Shown in pieces: positions 25,707 through 33,742 of a stretch of 64,000 bases of DNA; within the stretch, counting starts at the first letter, position 1, and each line of letters begins with the position of its first letter. Source of the stretch: Ruminiclostridium cellobioparum DSM 1351 = ATCC 15832 (GTDB lineage: Bacteria; Bacillota; Clostridia; Acetivibrionales; DSM-1351); assembly GCF_000621505.1 (NCBI RefSeq), contig NZ_KK211291.1, positions 47,997 through 111,996 on the forward strand, given 5' to 3'. The position numbers and the translations under genes are program-made. The notes under the pieces are model-generated. The model ran no database searches and was not told the DNA's origin. It worked only from the letters and a program-made list of their open reading frames with translations.

Positions 25707-27233
25707 ATTATAAAGCTCAAATATACAGTTATCTCACTGATAATCGCTGGAATTACCTGTTTTGTTGTGGTTTACTTTTATTTATTTTCAATCAATAAAG
25801 TCAGCGATGTTTATATAGACAAGACCCGGGAAACTATTCTGGACCTGAGGAAGGATTTCCTGAAAGATACTGTAAATAACCTGATTTTCGAAATTGACGC
25901 TGAAAGAAGAGCCAAGACCAGGTATACCGAAAAACTGGTAAGGGATACGTCGGCTATTATCAATGTAAAAACAACACATACCGATATGAATTTTAAGGAC
26001 TTTGTTATCAGCTTCTTCAGTGATAATTCAGATTACGAATTTTGGACAGTACTGCTTTGGAACAACAAAGAAAATAAAGTGATTTACATTTCAAAAAATC
26101 TGGTTGATGCTCCGGAAAAGGTTACGTTTAATAATGTTATATCCGGTTTATCTTCATATGGGGTTGTTACCCGGGGGGATGAAACGGTTGTTTTCGGCAT
26201 AAGCAAGAACTATATCGATGAGCTTGTCAAGTCTGAAATATCCGACACAATCAGAAATTTAAAATTTGATGATAATTCTTATATCTGGATTAATGAGATC
26301 ATAAATTATAATGGCGGCAAAAATTATGCCATCAGAAGGGTCCACCCGAATCTGCCCGAAACGGAAGGTATGTATCTATCCACCGATATGACCGACGGAA
26401 AAGGCAATTTCCCTTATTTAACCGAACTTCAAGGGGTTAATAAAGACGGGGAGCTGTTTTTTTCCTACTACTTCAAGGAACCTGACAGTGATGCTGTTTC
26501 CAAAAAATTAGCGTATGCCAAGCTGTACAGGGAATATAACTGGGTTATTGCCATGGGGATATATTTGAATGATCTCCAGTCATATGTAGACCAGACCAAT
26601 GAAAAAAGCAGGGCGCTTGCATCAAGACTTACGCTTGTACTGGTTTTTTTATTCGTCATAATACTGTTTCTGAGCTATTCCTTGATTGTATTGATTGAAA
26701 AGTTGTATCACCGGCATTCCAGAAAAATACTGGAATCTGAAATTAACCAGGACTCTCTTACAAAGTCAGCCAGCCGTAAGAGCGGAACAAGTGACTTGAT
26801 CCGCGCATTCAGGGAGTATAAGAGGAACGGTTCCAATCCCGGCATAATGATGTTAGATATCGATAATTTTAAGCATATAAACGATAAGCATGGGCATGCC
26901 TCGGGAGATTTGGTTTTAATAGAAATCGTAAAGGCAATTTACCGGGTTATTAGAAGCTCTGACAAGCTTATCCGGTGGGGCGGAGACGAATTTGTGATAA
27001 TTCTTTACGGGCTGCAGCAGGAAAATGCGCTTGAGTACGGTAGGAAAATATTATCTGTGGTATCTTCACTAAAAATTTCAGCTGAAAATAATGAAATTAA
27101 TCCTGCTCTATCCATAGGTTTCACCTTTTTTAAAGAAACCGACACTGATTACAGCGATGTACTGAAGCGCGCCGATGAAGCATTGTATATATCCAAGACC
27201 AATGGCCGCAATCAGGTAAATTTAATTTTATGA
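25707..27233 (+). CDS. Membrane sensor diguanylate cyclase (Cache-like plus GGDEF)
   Basis: Around 508 residues. A membrane segment near the start (TVISLIIAGITCFVVVYFYLF), an extracellular sensor of about 300 residues that contains the dCache/sCache-like SYIWINEIINYNGGKNYAIRRVHPNLPETEG and YNWVIAMGIYLNDL, a second membrane segment (LVLVFLFVIILFLSYSLIVL), then a GGDEF domain with RWGGDEF, the active A-site. The allosteric RxxD is not obvious. The start is unusual: the best ribosome site, AAGGAGG at 25695, is followed by ATT (25707) and ATA (25710) in frame, with no ATG, GTG or TTG at a normal distance. A TTG at 25656 lies in a hairpin without a ribosome site. It makes c-di-GMP at the membrane if expressed. 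Confidence 0.88.
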   Translation: MIKLKYTVISLIIAGITCFVVVYFYLFSINKVSDVYIDKTRETILDLRKDFLKDTVNNLIFEIDAERRAKTRYTEKLVRDTSAIINVKTTHTDMNFKDFVISFFSDNSDYEFWTVLLWNNKENKVIYISKNLVDAPEKVTFNNVISGLSSYGVVTRGDETVVFGISKNYIDELVKSEISDTIRNLKFDDNSYIWINEIINYNGGKNYAIRRVHPNLPETEGMYLSTDMTDGKGNFPYLTELQGVNKDGELFFSYYFKEPDSDAVSKKLAYAKLYREYNWVIAMGIYLNDLQSYVDQTNEKSRALASRLTLVLVFLFVIILFLSYSLIVLIEKLYHRHSRKILESEINQDSLTKSASRKSGTSDLIRAFREYKRNGSNPGIMMLDIDNFKHINDKHGHASGDLVLIEIVKAIYRVIRSSDKLIRWGGDEFVIILYGLQQENALEYGRKILSVVSSLKISAENNEINPALSIGFTFFKETDTDYSDVLKRADEALYISKTNGRNQVNLIL

Positions 27234-27288
27234 TTTAACCATTTGGTTATTTAATTATTTGTAAATGGCCGGTTAATGTGAACAATTC

Positions 27289-28098
27289 TTATTTATGTGT
27301 ATTAATAATTGTCCTCTCCCTTTTTAAACGTGTTATGAGCATGGAAACTATGATTGCCATGAGAATTTCCGATCCCCAAAGGGCGGCCATTTTTATGCTG
27401 ACAGGCTGGGTAAGTGCACTGCGTGTGAACATGCCCTGCAGCAAATTTCCCCAGGCGTGCAGCAATACACAGGCAAATATGGATTTTGTCAGCCGGTAAA
27501 GCAGACCCAGGACGAAGCCGAATGTGATGCAATATAATAAAAATGACGGAAAATTCATGACGGATTGGTTGGAGCTTTGGACAAACCAGAGGGGCAAATG
27601 CCAACAGCCCCAAATGACGCCTGTTATTAATGCCGATAGGGTAAAGGGAAACCTTTTTTCCAGCTGCGGCTGCAGGAAACCGCGCCAGCCAAGCTCTTCG
27701 ACTCCGCCGCCTATGACCATGACAGGGAGGAGAAGAATAAAAAGATACCAGGGATTGCCTGTGTACTCCTCACTGGCAGCATTGACCAAAAGCTGGCTTG
27801 CAAGGAAGATTGCTGTTATCCATATTGCTTGTTTGATATTTGGGGTATGCAGGATGAGCCTGAAAATATCCTTAAAGCCTTTTACCTTCCCCTGCTTTTT
27901 TAAGAGAATACAAACCGCATAGGCCGGTGCAAAACCCGCACCGAAACCTATGAGCAAAAAGATCAGGGCCGTACCTGCCGCACCCTTTAGTATTCCCAGC
28001 CTTTCTCCGGCTATGATGACAGCTTCCGTACCCCATGCAATTAAAAAGGTGAGCATAAGATATTGCAGGATACCGTTTTGTTCTTTATTTTTATACAT
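27289..28098 (-). CDS. CPBP-family intramembrane metalloprotease
   Basis: 269 residues, about eight hydrophobic segments. Motif 1 is GGGVEELGWRGFLQP (EE-x3-R) and motif 2 is GVIWGCWHLPLWF (H-x3-F/W), the active-site motifs of CAAX/CPBP (ABI) proteases; a third His is plausible in LLHAWGN. The ATG overlaps the ribosome site GGAGGAATAA that spans the stop of the TetR gene, so the two are coupled. The bacterial targets of this family are mostly unknown; bacteriocin self-immunity is one known role. Confidence 0.9.
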   Translation of the reverse strand: MYKNKEQNGILQYLMLTFLIAWGTEAVIIAGERLGILKGAAGTALIFLLIGFGAGFAPAYAVCILLKKQGKVKGFKDIFRLILHTPNIKQAIWITAIFLASQLLVNAASEEYTGNPWYLFILLLPVMVIGGGVEELGWRGFLQPQLEKRFPFTLSALITGVIWGCWHLPLWFVQSSNQSVMNFPSFLLYCITFGFVLGLLYRLTKSIFACVLLHAWGNLLQGMFTRSALTQPVSIKMAALWGSEILMAIIVSMLITRLKRERTIINTHK

Positions 28099-28101
28099 AG
28101 G

Positions 28102-28755
28102 TTATTCCTCCGCTGTACCCAAAAAATATAGGATGGCTTTTGCAAGTGTTGCAAACATTTCGGAAATGTATGTCTCACTTCGGCCTGCAATGGACTGTAT
28201 GGCCGTATCGGTGGATATCCCGTCAACAGCTGCCTGCGTGAAGCGGATGATTTCTTCCAGAGGTATGATTGGCTTAAACACCCCTTTCTCAATGTTTTGC
28301 CGTATATACCCGATAATGAGGCTTTGGGCATTGTCAAGACTTTGCCTGAAAATCAGCCTTTGCAATACCGACTCTTTTTTTTGTTGGTCGAAGGCATACA
28401 GTACAAGTATTCCAAAGAGTATTTTTCCTCCTACGGTATTTTGCAGCTTCTTTATGTAATAACCCATAGCATTAATGCTTTCAAAAACAATATCAGCTTC
28501 TTTTTTATCGAGGCTGAACAAATGTCCTATGGCGCTTTCCAGCACATCTGGCGGTGTGCTCCGGTTGACCGAATCCAAAAAAATTTCATCGACATTTGAA
28601 TAATATCGGTAAATGGTGCCCTGGCTGAAGCCGGTCTTTACAATAATATCCCTCATGGTGATCTGATAGAGCGGTTTTTCCATGAACGCTTCATTTGCAC
28701 ATTTGATGATAAAATTTCTTTTATTTGCAGCATACTCCTTGTGAACTTTTGGCAT
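28102..28755 (-). CDS. TetR-family repressor upstream of the CPBP protease gene
   Basis: 217 residues. Helix-turn-helix: IIKCANEAFMEKPLYQITMRDIIVKTGFSQGTIYRYYSNVDEIF. AGAGGAG precedes the ATG. It is followed three bases later by the CPBP gene, and the promoter carries several TGACA/TGTCA boxes, including a 53-bp palindrome. Auto-regulation of the two-gene operon is very likely. Confidence 0.9.
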   Translation of the reverse strand: MPKVHKEYAANKRNFIIKCANEAFMEKPLYQITMRDIIVKTGFSQGTIYRYYSNVDEIFLDSVNRSTPPDVLESAIGHLFSLDKKEADIVFESINAMGYYIKKLQNTVGGKILFGILVLYAFDQQKKESVLQRLIFRQSLDNAQSLIIGYIRQNIEKGVFKPIIPLEEIIRFTQAAVDGISTDTAIQSIAGRSETYISEMFATLAKAILYFLGTAEE

Positions 28756-28768
28756 ATTAGCTCCTCTT

Positions 28769-28855
28769 GTGATAAATTATTCCTAAAGTGACATAGTGTC
28801 ATTTTAGGAATAATTTATCACGGAAAAAGGAAAGTGTCAAGATGACACTATGTCA
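28769..28855 (-). promoter_or_regulatory. Promoter with 53-bp palindrome and a second operator
   Basis: 28769-28821 is a palindrome with 26-base arms and only two unmatched positions; its centre is TGACATAGTGTCA (28789-28801). The same 13 bases occur inverted at 28843-28855, and GTGTCA-AGA-TGACAC overlaps that copy (28834-28848). On the minus strand TTGACA (28840-28835), 17 bases, then TGATAAATT (-10 at 28817-28812) form the promoter, so one operator covers the start of transcription and the other lies just upstream of the -35. Confidence 0.85.
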
Positions 28856-29037
28856 TTTTGAAGAAATATTCAGCCATGATACAAAAAAGGTTAAAATATT
28901 TTGCACTCTGGGAAGTTCAGGCAGCAAAGAACAGCTTATTGAAATCAAGCGTTAATGAAAAAAATCAGCGGCATGGACGGAGGAAAAGAGGCCGCTGCAA
29001 TCATTTGGGAAAAAATTAATGATTTATTGTAAAGAAA

Positions 29038-29280
29038 TTGGCAACTGAAAAAACGGTACACCTGCACCGGAACATACAATATTTTACATGTACACCATGT
29101 ATGTATGCAATCTGGCAAAACAGCAGTTGTTGTCATGAACAGGACGGTGAAAATCTGGAAGCAATCGGAGGATATATCAACATTACACTGGAGACCTTAC
29201 AGGATAAGCAGAAACGCAGTAGAATTACCTCCAAAATCCGTGAATTTGCAGAATGCACCGATAAAGTTCTGGATTTTTGA
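29038..29280 (+). CDS. Unrecognised small ORF with Cys motifs
   Basis: 80 residues from TTG without a clear ribosome site. It has FTCTPCMYAIWQNSSCCHEQ and a charged helical C-terminal half (DKQKRSRITSKIREFAECTDKVL). No family was recognised. It may be the 3' part of a decayed gene, because fragments without a common frame precede it in 28862-29037. It ends five bases before the convergent dehydrogenase-like gene. Confidence 0.3.
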   Translation: MATEKTVHLHRNIQYFTCTPCMYAIWQNSSCCHEQDGENLEAIGGYINITLETLQDKQKRSRITSKIREFAECTDKVLDF

Positions 29281-29285
29281 GTAAT

Positions 29286-30701
29286 TCATCCGGTGATCTC
29301 AAAAACAGTGCCCTGATTTAAGTCAGCCACTTTCATGGAGCCATAAACTCCCAAATACAGCCTGGTTTGATCAAGGTTTGCTCCCAAACTCACATAATAT
29401 GCTGCTTGAGTTCCGAAATTGTAATCAGTTTCAATTACTCTAAAATCATTTAGTTTGCAGTTTGCTCCTGTACGGGTATAAGCCAAAACCCCTCTGGCTG
29501 GGGATTGTGATCTTTCTTTCCGGGCCAGATCTGTAAAAACCACGCTTCCAGTTAATTCGGGAATTTCATTTCCAATGTATGGCTGGACTCCGGTAAGTGC
29601 AGTTGCCCCAAACTTGCCGGGACGGGGGTCCTCATGAAAATATTGGGTTATGGGCTGGAGACGCTGCACCGAAGTTCTGACTGCTTCATTGTAATAAACA
29701 ATTATTTTTTCATTCAAAGCGGCATTAACCGAGCAGCCTCTTATAATTGCAGTAGGAAAAGCGCCTTCCCATCCTCTCCAGCCCAAGTTGATAAATCCTT
29801 CGGGAACGGGTTCCGATTTAAACGCTGAAGTTTGAGTAAGCTGAGTAACCTGTACGGGTTTAAAGTTATCGAATGAAAAAATGGACTCTATCAGATCCTG
29901 TCCCACATTTCCCACGTACTTGATATACTGGTTTTTAAACCATTGAAATGTAATGCCTGTGATATTGCGAACCCCTTTGGCAATCACAGTAAGTGTTTCC
30001 TGTATGGGCGGAGGGAGTTCATTAAAACGTGTAACTGCAGGCGGATTGACGATAGATATATTCTTAGCTATATCAATTTCAATGATTTTGCCGGCAATTT
30101 CCATATCATCCTGACTTAAATTGAAGGGATCATAACCTGAACCGCCATCACCGGTTGTTAATACAAGTTTTCCTGTTTCAGGTGAAAAGTTTAAACTGTT
30201 AACACCATTATGATTAAAAAATGGCCTGATTATATTAAGCAATGTCCGGCGTTTCTGCGGTTGGCCATTGGATTGTAAAACCCATTCTTCAACTGTATCA
30301 ATATGATCATATTGAATATCTCTGTTTACCCACTTCAGATTCAAAGTCCGAGGGTCACACGGATTGGGCTTAAAGGGTTCGGTAAGAGCACCGGGACCTT
30401 GTGTTCCGGCTGCCGAATAATGCAGATAAAATAGACCGTTATTATGAAATTCCGGATGAAATGCCAGTCCCAGCAAGCCTCGTTCATCATATCCGCCATT
30501 TGATGTACCCAGTTTTATAACTTTAGGACGGATATCAAGAAAAGTCCCGATAAATCCATTTCCTATGTAAAAAATTTCTCCCGGCTGGGTTGCAATAAAT
30601 AATCTCTCGGTTGTATCGCCAGGAGGTACGATGGTTTTTAAAACTGTAGGTAAATTCAGGTTGTTAACAAGAGGCCTTAATCCGACTTTAACCTTTATCA
30701 A
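29286..30701 (-). CDS. Glucose/sorbosone dehydrogenase-like six-bladed propeller protein
   Basis: 471 residues. Blocks of the GSDH family (PF07995): RLFIATQPGEIFYIG, DERGLLGLAFHPEFHNNGLFYLHYS, GGVNSLNFSPETGKL-type stretch written here as HNGVNSLNFSPETGKLVLTTGDGG, KIIEIDI, NLGWRGWEGAFPT and the final blade YVSLGANLDQTRLYLGVYG. In proteobacteria such proteins use PQQ; here there is no signal peptide, and no PQQ genes are in the window, so the cofactor and reaction are open. The start is TTG at 30701, with AAGGGGAG nine bases before. Transcribed alone. Confidence 0.82.
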   Translation of the reverse strand: MIKVKVGLRPLVNNLNLPTVLKTIVPPGDTTERLFIATQPGEIFYIGNGFIGTFLDIRPKVIKLGTSNGGYDERGLLGLAFHPEFHNNGLFYLHYSAAGTQGPGALTEPFKPNPCDPRTLNLKWVNRDIQYDHIDTVEEWVLQSNGQPQKRRTLLNIIRPFFNHNGVNSLNFSPETGKLVLTTGDGGSGYDPFNLSQDDMEIAGKIIEIDIAKNISIVNPPAVTRFNELPPPIQETLTVIAKGVRNITGITFQWFKNQYIKYVGNVGQDLIESIFSFDNFKPVQVTQLTQTSAFKSEPVPEGFINLGWRGWEGAFPTAIIRGCSVNAALNEKIIVYYNEAVRTSVQRLQPITQYFHEDPRPGKFGATALTGVQPYIGNEIPELTGSVVFTDLARKERSQSPARGVLAYTRTGANCKLNDFRVIETDYNFGTQAAYYVSLGANLDQTRLYLGVYGSMKVADLNQGTVFEITG

Positions 30702-31052
30702 GCAATTCTACTCCCCTTCTTATTATCATCTTCTATAAGAATATGATTGGAGTAAATCCATTAGCACCGAAAAACAGGGATTTTTTAGTTTGTGCCTGGT
30801 ATACGGAAGTTATGTTCTCCCCGGTCACTCGCAGTAGAGGGTTAACTAATACCAATTGAAATCATTTTGTTTCATAGCACACAGATGCCTGTGTGTCCAG
30901 AACACCAGCCACAAACTGTGCAACCTCCAGGTGAACGGGGTGCGAAAGGTATTTATCCATGTGATTCCGGTCTTTCAGCTTTAACATCAAATTATTTACA
31001 ATCATATTTACCTCCATATAAGCTGTTTGATATTACATGCCAATTGCTGATG
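30702..31052. other. Intergenic stretch without a supported gene
   Basis: Holds the upstream region of the dehydrogenase-like gene. An 81-codon plus-strand ORF at 30867-31112 starts with a Cys/Pro/Gln-rich segment but has no ribosome site and runs 60 bases into the NTF2-like gene, so it is not called. A weak likeness to the palindromic element (ACGGAAGT at 30803) is too short to name. Confidence 0.4.
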
Positions 31053-31394
31053 TTATTCGATGGAGAGTCTGGTGATTTTTCCGGCACAAATACTGAAATG
31101 GTAGTCCAGTAGGAGCGGGTCGGGCAGGCCGGTCTTGTCATAATCACCATCAAGTTTGCAGGTGACTGTAATTCCATTATCGCTTTGTTTTACAGCCCGT
31201 GGCTCAAGTGTTACATTGGCTGCGAAGTGGTAAACGTCACTCCAGTTTTTAATGGCTGTCTTACCGGTTCTGGTCTGTCCTTCGTCAATAACAGTTGCGT
31301 TATCTGAAAAACAGTTTACATAGGCAGCAGGATCAGGTTTGTTTGATGCAGCAATAAAATCAGTTATTACTTGAGGAATATTATTAATATCCAT
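31053..31394 (-). CDS. SnoaL/NTF2-like domain protein
   Basis: 113 residues from ATG at 31394 (GGAGAAG before it). One alpha+beta cone: IPQVITDFIAASNKPDPAAYVNCFSDNATVIDEGQTRTGKTAIKNW, then YHFAANVTLEPRAV and ITVTCKLDGDY. These are hallmarks of the NTF2-like ketosteroid-isomerase fold, which serves enzymes and small-ligand binding. It follows the SDR gene by 25 bases and is part of its operon. Substrate unknown. Confidence 0.82.
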   Translation of the reverse strand: MDINNIPQVITDFIAASNKPDPAAYVNCFSDNATVIDEGQTRTGKTAIKNWSDVYHFAANVTLEPRAVKQSDNGITVTCKLDGDYDKTGLPDPLLLDYHFSICAGKITRLSIE

Positions 31395-31419
31395 TTTTCT
31401 TCTCCTTTTAATTAACGTT

Positions 31420-32220
31420 TTAGATGGTCCGGACTGTGCCGCCGTCAATCAGGTATTCGCATCCGGTGATATAGGATGCCCTGTTTGATACAAGAAATGC
31501 TACAAGTTCTGCTACTTCTTCAGGTTTTGCAGGCCGCCCCAGAGGTATACCTCCGATTTGCTCCATTAATTGCCTGCGGGCGGTATCATAGCCGCAGTTT
31601 GAATTTTGTGCCATCCTTTCAATGAGACGTTCGGCTGCTTCAGTTTCGGTAAATCCCGGTGCAACAGTGTTTATACGGATTCCGTCCGGGCCGAACACTG
31701 TTGCCAGGTTTTTGCTGTAATTGGTCAATGCTGCTTTTGCAGCCGAATATGCCATGGTCATATTCCCGGGAAGCTTACGCTGGATGGATGAAATATGAAC
31801 GATGACACCGCTGCGCTGCTTGATCATGTAAGGCAGAAAACCCCGGTCCAGGCCGACGGCGGAAAAAAGATTTGCATTAAATGTGGTCAGCCAATCCTCG
31901 TCGGATAACGCCAAAGCTCCTGCGGTAGATGTGGAGGAACCGCCTGCATTATTGATCAGAATATCCAGCCCGCCCAACTTTTCAAAGGTTTCACGGATGA
32001 TTTTTTCCGTCCCTTCCGGTTTGCTGACATCAGCCTGGATGAATTCAACATTGTCCGGTAAATCCTGAGGTGTAGTTCTGGCTGCCGCTGTTACTTTTGC
32101 TCCTGCGTTATGCAGCCGCAAAACTACAGACCGGCCGATGCCCCTGGTTCCACCTGTTACGAGTATACGTTTGCCTTCAAGTTCCTTGTTTGTGTCCAAT
32201 AAGTACGGACTATTTTCCAT
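31420..32220 (-). CDS. Short-chain dehydrogenase/reductase (SDR)
   Basis: 266 residues. Cofactor motif VTGGTRGIG, then ADVS, NNAGGSS, the catalytic Ser in VHISSIQ, YSAAK with catalytic Tyr and Lys, and the C-terminal GCEYLIDGG. Classical SDR, NAD(P)-dependent. GGAGG precedes the ATG at nine bases. It lies between the WYL regulator and the NTF2-like gene, with an operator-like palindrome just before it. Confidence 0.92.
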   Translation of the reverse strand: MENSPYLLDTNKELEGKRILVTGGTRGIGRSVVLRLHNAGAKVTAAARTTPQDLPDNVEFIQADVSKPEGTEKIIRETFEKLGGLDILINNAGGSSTSTAGALALSDEDWLTTFNANLFSAVGLDRGFLPYMIKQRSGVIVHISSIQRKLPGNMTMAYSAAKAALTNYSKNLATVFGPDGIRINTVAPGFTETEAAERLIERMAQNSNCGYDTARRQLMEQIGGIPLGRPAKPEEVAELVAFLVSNRASYITGCEYLIDGGTVRTI

Positions 32221-32265
32221 GGTTTGTTACCTCCTTGAAATAGATTACAAGTTAACTATAGCGGA

Positions 32266-32295
32266 TATAACCTGACAACATAACGTCAAGTTATA
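32266..32295. promoter_or_regulatory. Operator-like palindrome before the SDR gene
   Basis: AACCTGAC-N8-GTCAAGTT, extended by TAT/ATA outside, with one mismatch in 11 positions. Its spacing and core match the palindrome at 33226-33273 in front of the WYL regulator. It overlaps the stop codon of the WYL gene. Confidence 0.7.
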
Positions 32296-33202
32296 TTGAG
32301 TATTTTTCTGCCATTTTTTGAATGCCAATGACCATTTTCATTCGTATTTCCGGAGGTTCAATGACTTCAAGCAAGGGACCAAAGGAGAAAAGATAATCTA
32401 AAATCCATTCGCCGGCCGGCAGGGAGGTGTTGATAATGTATGAGCCATCCTGATCCTTTGTGATTTCATTTTTGCCGAAATCATCGTATACGCGATAGGC
32501 TCCTGCAGCGGATATTTTTAGCTTGAGAGCAACCTTTAAAGCTGCGGAAGGCTTATTGGCCGGATCTGATAATTTATGCTGCAAAATCTGATAATCAGGG
32601 TAATTACCTGTAACGTGAACGTTGGACATACGTGTTATTTTAAAGGTTCTCAAAGCCCTGTGGTCCAGGCAGTAGCCTTTAAGATACCAGGCTTTGTCTT
32701 TGAAAAGCAGTTTTAAAGGTACTGCAGTGCGATCACTTTTATTTCCGGAAACGCCAAAATAGGAAAAAGCAATTATCTTTTGTTGAAGTATTGCATTTTT
32801 TAACAGGCTGAATATTTCCTTTTGCTCTTCCTCATCTCCCCAGGTCGAAAAATCCACTTCAATCCAGGTGATATTACTTTTCATAAAAAGACTGCTTAAC
32901 TTGGACAGCACATCATCAAATTCAGGATACCTCACCACGGACATACTTTGTAAACCAAGCAGAATTTCCTCCTGTTCCAGTTCTGAAAGCAAGGATTTAT
33001 TGAGTACAAACCTGTCAGATAAGGAAATCCCTCCGCCTTTGCCCTGGCTTGCGTATATGGGAATACCTGCCTGGCTCAAAGCTTCAACATCTCTATAGAT
33101 AGTTCTTACCGATACTTCAAAACGCTTGGCTAACTGGTTGGCAGTCACCGTTCCTTTTTCCAGCAAAATATACAATATTTGAAATAATCTGCTTATTTGC
33201 AT
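32291..33202 (-). CDS. YafY-type HTH/WYL-domain transcriptional regulator
   Basis: 303 residues. DeoR-like helix-turn-helix at residues 1-60 (LFQILYILLEKGTVTANQLAKRFEVSVRTIYRDVEALSQAG), then a WYL domain with KDKAWYLKGYCLDHRALRTFKITRM. Many such proteins respond to a small ligand or nucleic acid. The next gene is the SDR, and both it and the SDR are preceded by the same palindrome, which supports local control. Confidence 0.9.
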   Translation of the reverse strand: MQISRLFQILYILLEKGTVTANQLAKRFEVSVRTIYRDVEALSQAGIPIYASQGKGGGISLSDRFVLNKSLLSELEQEEILLGLQSMSVVRYPEFDDVLSKLSSLFMKSNITWIEVDFSTWGDEEEQKEIFSLLKNAILQQKIIAFSYFGVSGNKSDRTAVPLKLLFKDKAWYLKGYCLDHRALRTFKITRMSNVHVTGNYPDYQILQHKLSDPANKPSAALKVALKLKISAAGAYRVYDDFGKNEITKDQDGSYIINTSLPAGEWILDYLFSFGPLLEVIEPPEIRMKMVIGIQKMAEKYSI

Positions 33203-33225
33203 AATACCATCACCTCATAATCAAT

Positions 33226-33273
33226 TATAAAAATATAAACCTGACATCATTATGTCAGGTTTATATTTTTATA
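33226..33273. promoter_or_regulatory. Perfect 22-bp palindrome before the WYL regulator gene
   Basis: 33226-33247 is exactly complementary to 33252-33273 around four bases. The core is AACCTGAC-N8-GTCAGGTT, the same as at 32266-32295. It lies 24 bases before the WYL start and 24 bases before the -35 of the divergent BlaI gene. An RNA hairpin on either strand is also possible. Confidence 0.75.
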
Positions 33274-33296
33274 TACAGTGTATTATTTTTTGGCTA

Positions 33297-33353
33297 TTGA
33301 CAATTGCATTCTACTCTGGTAGTATCCATATATAGGAATTCTACTGCAGTAGA
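33297..33353 (+). promoter_or_regulatory. Promoter with two BlaI-type operators
   Basis: TTGACA (33297-33302), 17 bases, TAGTAT (33320-33325). One CTACT-CT-GGTAG site lies between and over the -10 (33311-33322). A second, perfect palindrome TCTACTGCAGTAGA, is at 33340-33353. The sites resemble the CTAC/GTAG half sites of BlaI/MecI operators and are 30 bp apart. Confidence 0.75.
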
Positions 33354-33376
33354 CTGAAAGAAAAAAGGGGAATAGT

Positions 33377-33736
33377 ATGGAAATTAAACTGTTTGATTCG
33401 GAACTAAAGATTATGAATGTCCTTTGGAAAAATGGCGATACCACTGCAAAGGAGATTGCAGATACTCTGAAAGAGCAGGTCGGCTGGAGCAAGACCACCA
33501 CATACACTCTCATCAAGAGATGTATTGACAAGGGTGCAATTGAACGGATTGAGCCCAACTTTGTATGCCATCCTCTTGTAACTGTTGAACATGCAAGGGA
33601 GCTGGAAACAACCGAGCTTATCAATAAAATGTACAACGGCGCTGCCGACCAGCTTGTGGCATCCATTTTAGGAAGAAGGAATTTATTGCCGGAAGAAATT
33701 AAAAGGCTGAAAGACATCGTCAGCAAATTGGAGTGA
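33377..33736 (+). CDS. BlaI/MecI-family transcriptional repressor
   Basis: 119 residues. Winged helix: LFDSELKIMNVLWKNGDTTAKEIADTLKEQVGWSKTTTYTLIKRCIDKGAIERI, then a dimerisation tail. Closely spaced with the following M56 peptidase gene, the standard BlaI-BlaR1 order. It should repress its own operon through the palindromes at 33311 and 33340. No beta-lactamase or PBP gene is in the window. Confidence 0.93.
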   Translation: MEIKLFDSELKIMNVLWKNGDTTAKEIADTLKEQVGWSKTTTYTLIKRCIDKGAIERIEPNFVCHPLVTVEHARELETTELINKMYNGAADQLVASILGRRNLLPEEIKRLKDIVSKLE

Positions 33737-33742
33737 GGGGTT

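Noticed and set aside
30867-31112. 81-codon plus ORF with a Cys/Pro/Gln-rich start
   Set aside because: No ribosome site, overlaps the 3' end of the NTF2-like gene by 60 bases; no recognised family. Could be a remnant.
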